This document shows, in pieces, positions 36,243-43,390 of a stretch of DNA of 64,000 nucleotides (positions are counted from its first letter, which is position 1; each line of letters opens with the position of its first letter). Position numbers and translations under genes: made by a program. The stretch is from positions 1 through 64,000 of the forward strand of contig JACJZS010000003.1 of assembly GCA_020635515.1 (NCBI GenBank), written 5' to 3'. The notes beneath the pieces were generated by a model. That model was not told the DNA's origin, made no database searches, and saw nothing but the letters and a program-made list of their open reading frames with translations. The DNA is from Flavobacteriales bacterium (GTDB lineage Bacteria > Bacteroidota > Bacteroidia > Flavobacteriales > Weeksellaceae).

Positions 36243-36274
36243 CAAAGGTATGTAAAAATAAATGACACTTGCAA
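36243..36274 (-). promoter_or_regulatory. promoter of the TPP-regulated TonB receptor
   Basis: On the minus strand, TTG (36274-36272), 21 bases, TACCTTTG (36250-36243). Transcription would start near 36237, just ahead of the riboswitch, so the leader is almost all aptamer and platform. Confidence 0.6.
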
Positions 36275-36317
36275 GATAAAACTAAATATTTATCTTAATA
36301 CCCTTACTATCAATAAT

Positions 36318-37031
36318 TTAATTTGATTGAATAATAAAAATAGTTGGTTGTTTGTGAAGATCTATTTTACTTTTTTTCCACTCAGCTATTGTTTTTGTTT
36401 TAATGAATTCAGAGTCAAGTGTTATATTACAAGCAACACAAAGTTTGGTATTTGGATTCAAAAATTGAAGCAAATTTTCTAAAAAAGCATTATTTCGGAA
36501 AGGTGTTTCCATAAATATTTGAGCAGAATTGTTTTTTAGGCTTAAATTTTCTAATTCAATTAATTTCTTTTTCAGAAGTGTTTTATCTATTGGTAAGTAT
36601 CCATTAAAACTAAAATTTTGCCCATTTAATCCACTAGAGATTAGTGCTAGTATGATTGACGAAGGACCTGTAATAGGTGTTACTTTTATATCATTTTCAT
36701 GGCAATATTCTACAACTTTATTTCCAGGATCCGCAATACATGGTAATCCAGCTTCTGATAGTAAACCACAATCCTCTCCTTTTTTTAATACATTTAAAAT
36801 TTCTTGAATTTCAGTTAGTTCAGACTTTTTATTAAATTTAAATAGAGTCAATTCTTGTTGATTGATTTCAGGATATATAAAACGTAAAAATCTTCGTGCT
36901 GATTTTTCATTCTCTACAATGTAATGCGTCAGTTTTGGAACTAATGACTTTAACTCTTCAGAAAAAATAGAATTAGAAGAATTTTCTCCAAGCCATGCAG
37001 GAAGTAAATAAAGAGTTCCCTTTGAATTCAA
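36318..37031 (-). CDS. SAM-dependent methyltransferase, RsmI-like
   Basis: 237-residue tetrapyrrole-methylase-fold protein with G-L-L-S-E-A-G-L-P-C-I-A-D-P-G-N (the RsmI S-D-A-G-T-P block), P-I-T-G-P-S-S and M-E-T-P-F-R-N. RsmI 2'-O-methylates C1402 of 16S rRNA; this protein is shorter at the C-terminus and may be the divergent second copy seen in Bacteroidota. It lies 12 bases after the phosphatase gene. Confidence 0.82.
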   Translation of the reverse strand: MNSKGTLYLLPAWLGENSSNSIFSEELKSLVPKLTHYIVENEKSARRFLRFIYPEINQQELTLFKFNKKSELTEIQEILNVLKKGEDCGLLSEAGLPCIADPGNKVVEYCHENDIKVTPITGPSSIILALISSGLNGQNFSFNGYLPIDKTLLKKKLIELENLSLKNNSAQIFMETPFRNNAFLENLLQFLNPNTKLCVACNITLDSEFIKTKTIAEWKKSKIDLHKQPTIFIIQSN

Positions 37032-37043
37032 AAGATAAATAGT

Positions 37044-37493
37044 TTAGTTAGAAAGTTTATTAGCAATTACAGTACACACTTCATCAAGTTGAGAAAAACA
37101 TTTCCTAAAATCTTCTATGTTTCCATAGTACGGATCTGCAACTTCTTTTATAGTAGAACTAGGAAGTTCGCTTAGGATAAGTTTTACTTTCTGTTTTTCA
37201 TTTTCACTTTTAGCAAGTTGAATTACATCACTATAATTTGCCTTATCCATTACATAGATTATATCATAAAACTGAAAGTCATTTGTAGAAAATTGCCTTC
37301 CTAAATGATTAGAAATATCTATTCCATTTTCCCGAGCAACATCTATAGAACGTATATCAGGAGATTCATCTATATGATAATTAGCGGTTCCGCAACTGTC
37401 TACAATATGATTAGGAAGTTTTTTTTGTAATATTCCTTCTGCCAAAGGCGATCTGCAAATATTTCCTAGACAAACCATAAGTATTTTATCCAT
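37044..37493 (-). CDS. low-molecular-weight protein-tyrosine phosphatase
   Basis: 149 residues with the P-loop C8-L-G-N-I-C-R14-S and the general-acid loop D-P-Y-Y-G. Members include Wzb/Etp, which dephosphorylate the tyrosine tail of Wzc-type kinases. A Wzc homologue lies 6 kb away in another operon, so it is a plausible target. The gene overlaps the end of dnaA by eight bases. Confidence 0.93.
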   Translation of the reverse strand: MDKILMVCLGNICRSPLAEGILQKKLPNHIVDSCGTANYHIDESPDIRSIDVARENGIDISNHLGRQFSTNDFQFYDIIYVMDKANYSDVIQLAKSENEKQKVKLILSELPSSTIKEVADPYYGNIEDFRKCFSQLDEVCTVIANKLSN

Positions 37494-38919
37494 GGTATTC
37501 TATTTTTTCCTGTAAATCGGATAGATAAATTTTGAAATTTTTATCTGTATCTTTCAAATTATTTACGGTTTTACAAGCATGTAAAACGGTTGCATGGTCA
37601 CGATTTCCTATTTTTTGTCCTATTGAAGCCAAAGATGCATTGGTGTATTTTTTCGCAAAATACATTGCAAGCTGTCTTGCTTGAACAATATCTCTTTTCC
37701 TGGTTTTTGATTGAATTTGCTTAGATTCAATTTTAAAGTAATCACAAATCAAAGATTCTATAAAGTCGATAGTTACTTCTCTTTTGTCTTTATTAATGAA
37801 TTTTGCTAGTGTATTTTCTGCAAGTTCAAGCGTTAGGTCTTTTTTATTGAAAGTAGATTGAGCAATTATAGAATTTAAAGCTCCTTCTAGTTCACGTATA
37901 TTTTTCTTTACATTACTCGCTATATAGTCAATTATTTCTTCATTAATCTCTATTCCATCTCTGTCGAGCTTATTGAATAGGATTTGTTTTTTAGACTCAA
38001 ATTCTGGAGCTTGAATATCAGCGGAAAGTCCCCATTTGAAACGAGAAATTACACGTTCTTCTACGTCTTGAATGTCAATAGGAGATTTATCCGAAGTTAA
38101 TACTATCTGACTTCCGTTTCTATGCAAGTGATTAAATATCTGAAAAAACACCTCTTGTGTAGATGTTTTACCTGATAAGAAGTGAACATCGTCGATAATA
38201 AGGACATCTATAAGTTGGTAGAAGTGGATAAAATCATTTCGTGTATTATTTCTAGCAGATTGTCCATATTGTTGAATGAATTTTTCCATAGAAACATACA
38301 GTACGTTTTTTTCTGGATGCAATTCTTTTACTTTCAATCCAATTGCATTTGCCAAATGCGTTTTTCCTAAACCAACATCACTATAAATAAAAAGTGGATT
38401 GAATGATGTGCTTCCTGGTCTTTTACTTATTTGCTGACCAGCAGAACGAGCAAGGCGATTGAAACTACCTTCTACAAAGTTATCGAAACTTAAATTAGGA
38501 TTTAATTGTGGGTCTATTTTAAGTTTTTGAATACCCGGAATTACAAAAGGGTTTTTTATTGCATGATTCATTACAGGAAGACCAACTTCCTGACTTTTTA
38601 TTTTTTGCTTATTTGTACTCGGCATATTTACTGTGGGATTTACCTCACTAGATGCATTTTTCATCAGTATAGTATACACCAACTTTGCCGATTTCCCTAA
38701 TTCTTTTTGGATAGCTGTTCGTAATAATTGTACATAATTATCTTCTAACCATTCATAGAAAAATTGTGAAGGAACTTGTATTTTTAATACATTATCATTT
38801 AAACCAACAGGAACAATAGGAGCAAACCAAGTATTAAAATGTACTTCAGATATATTGTCTTTTATAAAGTCGAGACATCGACTCCATACGTGCTCGTATT
38901 TCGTTGTTTTTTGGTTCAT
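37486..38919 (-). CDS. dnaA: chromosomal replication initiator DnaA
   Basis: 477 residues with the usual four domains: N-terminal DnaB/DiaA-binding domain (W-x-R-C-L-D-F-I-K-D-N-I), a linker, an AAA+ domain with Walker A D-V-G-L-G-K-T and Walker B V-L-I-I-D-D-V-H-F-L, and the C-terminal DNA-binding domain with the signature N-R-D-H-A-T-V-L-H-A. It starts a dnaA-phosphatase-methylase unit. No cluster of DnaA boxes is visible beside it. Confidence 0.97.
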   Translation of the reverse strand: MNQKTTKYEHVWSRCLDFIKDNISEVHFNTWFAPIVPVGLNDNVLKIQVPSQFFYEWLEDNYVQLLRTAIQKELGKSAKLVYTILMKNASSEVNPTVNMPSTNKQKIKSQEVGLPVMNHAIKNPFVIPGIQKLKIDPQLNPNLSFDNFVEGSFNRLARSAGQQISKRPGSTSFNPLFIYSDVGLGKTHLANAIGLKVKELHPEKNVLYVSMEKFIQQYGQSARNNTRNDFIHFYQLIDVLIIDDVHFLSGKTSTQEVFFQIFNHLHRNGSQIVLTSDKSPIDIQDVEERVISRFKWGLSADIQAPEFESKKQILFNKLDRDGIEINEEIIDYIASNVKKNIRELEGALNSIIAQSTFNKKDLTLELAENTLAKFINKDKREVTIDFIESLICDYFKIESKQIQSKTRKRDIVQARQLAMYFAKKYTNASLASIGQKIGNRDHATVLHACKTVNNLKDTDKNFKIYLSDLQEKIEYHG

Positions 38920-38982
38920 TTTTTTTACAAAAATTTAAATTGCTTTTTTGTGAAAAGTAGAGTACAAAATTGTTGAAAAAAT

Positions 38983-39008
38983 AAGAGAAAAAAAAATTTT
39001 TTTCTCTT
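38983..39008. repeat. AT-rich palindrome between dnaA and the thioesterase gene
   Basis: AAGAG, nine A, seven T, CTCTT: a 26-base inverted repeat in the divergent intergenic region. It may be an operator, a bent or easily melted segment, or chance in AT-rich DNA. Confidence 0.5.
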
Positions 39009-39018
39009 GTATTTTAAA

Positions 39019-39026
39019 TACTTTTG
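39019..39026 (+). promoter_or_regulatory. -7 element of the thioesterase promoter
   Basis: TACTTTTG, exact TAnnTTTG, 26 bases ahead of the gene and directly after the AT palindrome. Confidence 0.5.
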
Positions 39027-39052
39027 CGTTATGATAGTAAGAAATAATATTT

Positions 39053-39457
39053 ATGATAAATGTAAATAATTCTATACGAGTAAGATATGCAGAAACTGAC
39101 CAGATGAAATACGTATATCACGGAAACTATGCACAATACTTGGAGGTTGCCAGAGTAGAACTTTTTCGCTCCATAGGTCTTTCCTACAAAGAGATTGAAG
39201 AAAAAGGATGCTTGCTTCCTGTGTCTAAATTTTCTATTCATTATAAAAAGCCTGCAATGTACGATGATGTACTAACTATACACACAAAAGTTAGTGAGAT
39301 TCCTACAGTGAAAATTCACTTTGATTATACCATATACAACCAAAATGAGGAGTTATTGTCCATAGCACAAACAACTTTATTCTTTATGAAACTATCAACA
39401 AAAAAAGTAATAAAATGCCCAGACTTTATAATGGAAAAAATCCTTCCCTTTTTTTAG
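39053..39457 (+). CDS. acyl-CoA thioesterase, YbgC/4HBT family
   Basis: 134-residue hotdog-fold thioesterase. The motif Y-A-E-T-D-Q-M-K-Y-V-Y-H-G-N-Y has the catalytic Asp and the H-G-N-Y helix start of the 4-hydroxybenzoyl-CoA thioesterase family. Members hydrolyse short or branched acyl-CoAs. It is convergent with the HTTM gene, 15 bases apart. Confidence 0.92.
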   Translation: MINVNNSIRVRYAETDQMKYVYHGNYAQYLEVARVELFRSIGLSYKEIEEKGCLLPVSKFSIHYKKPAMYDDVLTIHTKVSEIPTVKIHFDYTIYNQNEELLSIAQTTLFFMKLSTKKVIKCPDFIMEKILPFF

Positions 39458-39472
39458 TGATTTTAAGGTAAG

Positions 39473-40813
39473 TTATTTAGATGTTTTTGGAGCTGGTAAA
39501 ATCCATGTATTTGGTGTAAAATAATTCCATTCTACTTTTGCTAAATCTATATTTGAATCTATAAATTTTACGTATCTACTTCCATTGATTGAAACTAGAC
39601 TTGTCGCATAAATTTGAATATCTTCTACACCTTTTAGTTTGTATTCTTTTTTGATAAGTTGTACAAGTGCGTAAATTAAATCTGGTTTCGATTTTACCAC
39701 ATTTATTTGGTCGTCTGTTAAATATGTACTTAAATCCACAGATTCTATAAACTTACCTGATTTGTCTTTAACATTTAGGTAGAGGTTTCCCGCTTTGCTT
39801 CTAAGCATCATTCTCCAAGAAAGTCTATGTCCTTCTTCGTTCCATAAAACATCTCCAGTGATAAAGTGATGACGAATTGGTAAGGCAACTTGTATAAGAA
39901 AGTACAAGAAAAGGAAATAAACCACTTCCCCATTGTACGTATCAAATTCATTTTTAGTTTCAATATAAAATTCTTTCTTTTTCAGAAATAACTTATGAAT
40001 AGTTTCTCTACTAAAAAAGAAAACAGAAAAGCTAAGAGCAAAATAGGGAAAAATACCAATATGAAGAACTATAGAATTAAAAATATGAAATACAAGAGTA
40101 GAAATAAATGCAATCCAACGTGTCTTTTTATACAATAGAGCAGGAACTATAAGTAAATCAAATAAAATCCCTGAATAGCTTAGGAAGTATTGTAATTTAG
40201 TGTTTCTAAGAAAATCAGCAAATGTATACCAACCAAAATTATCAATAAACCAATTTGCAGAATAATTCAAACGAATAGATAAAAATTTATTTTCTAACCA
40301 ACCAGGATAGAATTTTGCTATTGCAGCGTAAAAATAAACAATAGCAATCTGAAGTATAAAAATTAGAATTGTCCAATATGGCGTTGATATTTCTGATTTT
40401 ACGCGTTTGGTTTTCACATCTAATGAAGCGTATTTATGAGCTGGAATTAAGCACATAAAAAGAGAAATTAAAACCATTAAATAATAATGATTGTTGTAAT
40501 TTATTTTCTGAGAGAAATATACAAAACTCCAAAAAAGAAAAAGTAAAATGCTAGTGATTCTATAAAAATATCCAAGCATCACAAAAATGGAGATAACTCC
40601 CATGAGTATAAAATGGATATAAAAGTAATTACCTAAAAGATTTTGTGAAAATTCAAAACCAAAAAAAGGAAATGAATACAACGGTTCTACAAATGTTTTA
40701 TAAACCCAACCTGTTGCAATTGCACCAAAAGATTCCAACATCATCAGAAAACCAAAGAAAATCCGAAAAACCACAATAGGAGAATTATCGACTTTTCTAA
40801 ATAAAAACTTCAT
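39473..40813 (-). CDS. HTTM-domain membrane protein related to vitamin K-dependent gamma-carboxylase
   Basis: 446 residues with about eight to ten hydrophobic helices and a C-terminal soluble part. The blocks Y-N-N-H-Y-Y-L, a buried H-I-F-N-S and L-P-I-R-H-H-F-I-T-G-D-V-L-W-N-E-E-G-H-R-L-S-W-style sequence (split around residues 311-334) match the HTTM/gamma-glutamyl-carboxylase layout. Bacterial members are mostly uncharacterised, and whether it carboxylates or epoxidises anything is unknown. It is separated from the porin gene by one base, so the two are co-expressed. Confidence 0.8.
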   Translation of the reverse strand: MKFLFRKVDNSPIVVFRIFFGFLMMLESFGAIATGWVYKTFVEPLYSFPFFGFEFSQNLLGNYFYIHFILMGVISIFVMLGYFYRITSILLFLFWSFVYFSQKINYNNHYYLMVLISLFMCLIPAHKYASLDVKTKRVKSEISTPYWTILIFILQIAIVYFYAAIAKFYPGWLENKFLSIRLNYSANWFIDNFGWYTFADFLRNTKLQYFLSYSGILFDLLIVPALLYKKTRWIAFISTLVFHIFNSIVLHIGIFPYFALSFSVFFFSRETIHKLFLKKKEFYIETKNEFDTYNGEVVYFLFLYFLIQVALPIRHHFITGDVLWNEEGHRLSWRMMLRSKAGNLYLNVKDKSGKFIESVDLSTYLTDDQINVVKSKPDLIYALVQLIKKEYKLKGVEDIQIYATSLVSINGSRYVKFIDSNIDLAKVEWNYFTPNTWILPAPKTSK

Positions 40814-40814
40814 C

Positions 40815-42725
40815 TTAATTAAAAATCAACCAATTAATACCAAAGTTTAATCGAAAATCATAAAAAGGACGAACAGGATCAACTCTAAAATCTTTAGAAA
40901 AACTTGAATTTATATGTTGTGCTTCCGCAAAAATCTGCATCCTTTTTACTTTCATGTTAAAGAATACATCAAAAATAGGATAACTACCAATTTTTACATC
41001 AGAATTAGAAATCATAAATTCATTTAATACAGGATTAAATTCTCTGGCTTTAAAAGAAGAAAAATAATAAAGCCTTACTCCTGTTTGCAAAGTTGCTGCA
41101 CGTTTAAAAGCAGGAGTTTGGTAATACAAAGTTAAACGCGAAACCAAGTTTGGCAAAGGAATAATTTTATCTGAATCATCAATGGTTTGGTAAGTAATTT
41201 TAGTATTTAATCCAAATTTTCTGTATCGAATATCTGAATCCAAGTTAAATTGAACTATAGAAATCGGATTTATTGATTGCTCAGCTTTTCCGTCACTGTT
41301 TATATAAGTATAGTTTGAAATATTAAATAGATGAATTCCTGCTGATGAGTGGTATTTTTTTGCGTGAATTCTTCCTTGAATTTCAGTTGTAAGTTCGTTT
41401 TCGTAATTAGAAAGGTAATAATTAAACCGTTTGTAATAACTTTGATTTGCCAGTAAATTGAGTTGTGGTGGAAGTGATTTTATGGAAAACATTCCTGTAA
41501 GTAAATAATCCTTAAAAGGAACAAGTGCAATATCTGAATTTAGTTTGAAAGTTGATTTGAAGTAATCTCCGGTAGAGAAATTTCCATTTGAATTTAGTTG
41601 AATTTTATCATTCCAATTTACATTTAAACTTCCCGATAAACCAATTCTGTTGTCTTGAATTTGTCTAGGTATTGTAATGGAATTAATTGTAGTTTCGTTT
41701 CCGATGATGTAGTTTAGATTTTCGTATACAACTCCTGCTTCAAATTTTAGATGCTCTTTCCAGTTGAAAACAGCAGAGGTTGTGGTATGGAATTTTTTAA
41801 AGAATTTAGAATTTCCTTTTTTTACATTTTCTTGAAGGTATGTTGTATCAAAAAACAAAGTATCGCTTCCACCAGAAAATCCTAATTCAGATAGTTCATA
41901 AAAGGTTTTATTTCTAATTGCAATAGGAAAATATGCAGTCGAATCTTGTTTGATTCCTTTTATTAATCCTAATTTTTGTTCTAAAAAATATCGTCTTCTA
42001 TGGTATTTTGATTCGGAAGAATTTAAGTTTACAGAAATTCTATCACGTTGTCTAAAATCAGTATTATTTTCTATAAAATCATCTAAATTTGATTTTGAAA
42101 TTCCTCCATTTTCTTCATTATTGATGTTGGAAGCTATGTAATGTGTTTTAAGGTTGTAACGTTTATTTTTGGAATTATAATTAGATGAAAAAAGAAATGT
42201 ATTGGTAGCAGAAAGTTCACGATTGTATTTCCCAAGAGATCGTAATCCGTAATATTCTGCGGCGTAATTCCATCTGGGTGTAATGTTGTGTGTAAAAGTA
42301 GTTCTCAGTGAATGTCCTTCTCTAAAACCGTTGTTATAAGAAAACTCTGTTGTTGGTGTTTTTACATTAAAATACCTAACTTCATCTTGAGAGATTAAAT
42401 TATGCGATTTTCCGTAAGGAATGAAGTCAATAGATTCATTTGAATTTTCATAGATAAGCGGTTGAAAAGTTTGTCCGATGTTTGAAAAGTGTAATTTATT
42501 AAATATATCCTTTTGAGTAAAGTTGTTGCGTTCAAACATTTTCTTTATAGTAAAAGTACTATCAAAGGTATAGGTTTTATTTCCTTGTTCGTACTTGTAA
42601 TCATTCCAAGTAGGATTGTAGATTTTTATACTGTCTTGTTCTACAATATCAGATGCTTCTTCTGTATTTTGTCCAAAAATGAAGTTAAAAAATACTAATA
42701 ATAGTAATGAAATTCGACACGCCAT
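40815..42725 (-). CDS. putative porin (Porin_10-like)
   Basis: About 636-residue outer-membrane barrel with signal peptide M-A-C-R-I-S-L-L-L-L-V-F-F-N-F-I-F-G-Q and many alternating beta-strands, like the flavobacterial Porin_10 family. The frame is open to an earlier methionine at 42737, but this lies within the -7 box (42735-42742), so the ATG at 42725 is chosen. It is the first gene of a porin-HTTM operon. The substrate is unknown. Confidence 0.8.
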   Translation of the reverse strand: MACRISLLLLVFFNFIFGQNTEEASDIVEQDSIKIYNPTWNDYKYEQGNKTYTFDSTFTIKKMFERNNFTQKDIFNKLHFSNIGQTFQPLIYENSNESIDFIPYGKSHNLISQDEVRYFNVKTPTTEFSYNNGFREGHSLRTTFTHNITPRWNYAAEYYGLRSLGKYNRELSATNTFLFSSNYNSKNKRYNLKTHYIASNINNEENGGISKSNLDDFIENNTDFRQRDRISVNLNSSESKYHRRRYFLEQKLGLIKGIKQDSTAYFPIAIRNKTFYELSELGFSGGSDTLFFDTTYLQENVKKGNSKFFKKFHTTTSAVFNWKEHLKFEAGVVYENLNYIIGNETTINSITIPRQIQDNRIGLSGSLNVNWNDKIQLNSNGNFSTGDYFKSTFKLNSDIALVPFKDYLLTGMFSIKSLPPQLNLLANQSYYKRFNYYLSNYENELTTEIQGRIHAKKYHSSAGIHLFNISNYTYINSDGKAEQSINPISIVQFNLDSDIRYRKFGLNTKITYQTIDDSDKIIPLPNLVSRLTLYYQTPAFKRAATLQTGVRLYYFSSFKAREFNPVLNEFMISNSDVKIGSYPIFDVFFNMKVKRMQIFAEAQHINSSFSKDFRVDPVRPFYDFRLNFGINWLIFN

Positions 42726-42734
42726 AATAAGTGG

Positions 42735-42742
42735 CAAAAATA
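42735..42742 (-). promoter_or_regulatory. -7 element of the porin promoter
   Basis: TATTTTTG on the minus strand, nine bases before the chosen ATG at 42725. Confidence 0.55.
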
Positions 42743-42784
42743 CTAAACTTAGAGAACAGAAAAAATAAAATAGTGGTAAAAAGA

Positions 42785-42816
42785 AAAATCCTGAAAAAAT
42801 AATTTCTCAGGATTTT
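42785..42816 (-). terminator. intrinsic terminator after the DUF4293 gene
   Basis: AAAATCCTGA (42785-42794) pairs with TCAGGATTTT (42807-42816), followed by a T-rich run on the minus strand. Confidence 0.85.
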
Positions 42817-42842
42817 ACACTCATCAATTTCGTTGTAGGTTT

Positions 42843-43226
42843 TTAACGCAATCTATCCACAGATTTTACGAGTTTTTCGTCCTTGTTTATGTATTTATTG
42901 GCAATTACCAAAAATACGCAATTAAGCAAAGGAATCAGAAGCTCAACACCTTTCTCAGGAATAGAAAATCCTCCAGGTGATTTTAGTAAGTAGAATACTA
43001 AAAATCCAATCAACAATAGGTTTATAATTATGGTTAAATTATTTAATATCAGTTGTCTTTTTCTTTTTTTGTATGAAAAGATGCTTATTAAGGTTAAGGT
43101 TACTGTTAGAAATGTCCCAATGATTCCTACCAATGCAACATCTCTATAATTTTCAAAAAAGTATAAAAAAAGTGGTGCAATCAAAAATACTACCAGCATA
43201 TAAATTGTCTGTACTCTTTGTATCAA
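42843..43226 (-). CDS. DUF4293 membrane protein, TTG start
   Basis: 127-residue protein with four hydrophobic helices, beginning M-I-Q-R-V-Q-T-I-Y, the typical start of DUF4293. The start codon is TTG at 43226. An earlier in-frame TTG at 43247 lies inside the -7 box (43245-43252) and is excluded. It is divergent from rho, the usual neighbour of DUF4293 genes in flavobacteria. Function unknown. Confidence 0.85.
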   Translation of the reverse strand: MIQRVQTIYMLVVFLIAPLFLYFFENYRDVALVGIIGTFLTVTLTLISIFSYKKRKRQLILNNLTIIINLLLIGFLVFYLLKSPGGFSIPEKGVELLIPLLNCVFLVIANKYINKDEKLVKSVDRLR

Positions 43227-43244
43227 AATGTGTAATCTTTGGTG

Positions 43245-43252
43245 CAAATGTA
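43245..43252 (-). promoter_or_regulatory. -7 element of the DUF4293 promoter
   Basis: TACATTTG on the minus strand. The predicted transcript starts near 43238, about 12 bases ahead of the TTG start codon. Confidence 0.55.
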
Positions 43253-43261
43253 AAAAAATAT

Positions 43262-43292
43262 TTGTTTATATAGAAAATAAATTCTATAATTG
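43262..43292 (+). promoter_or_regulatory. promoter of rho
   Basis: TTG (43262-43264), 20 bases, TATAATTG (43285-43292), one base off TAnnTTTG. The expected leader is about 90 bases long. Confidence 0.5.
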
Positions 43293-43303
43293 CAGTAAAT
43301 AAA

Positions 43304-43355
43304 AATCACCTAATTTTTTGTATAATTTATAAAGCTCCATGCGTTTTTGGTGATT
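43304..43355 (+). promoter_or_regulatory. long-range stem in the rho leader
   Basis: AATCACC (43304-43310) can pair with GGTGATT (43349-43355) across a 38-base loop, followed by GTTTTT. It begins a few bases after the predicted start and ends in a terminator-like T run, so it could be an attenuator that senses Rho. Confidence 0.4.
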
Positions 43356-43390
43356 GTTTTTATGTTTTATAAAATCCATATTAATTATTT

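Noticed and set aside
38920..39052. Replication origin next to dnaA
   Set aside because: No TTATCCACA-type boxes are present in the interval; the only perfect box noticed (26715-26723) is single and lies in a coding region.
39031..39069. Twelve-codon upstream ORF overlapping the thioesterase start
   Set aside because: It follows the -7 box at a leaderless distance, but is too short and AT-rich to separate from chance.
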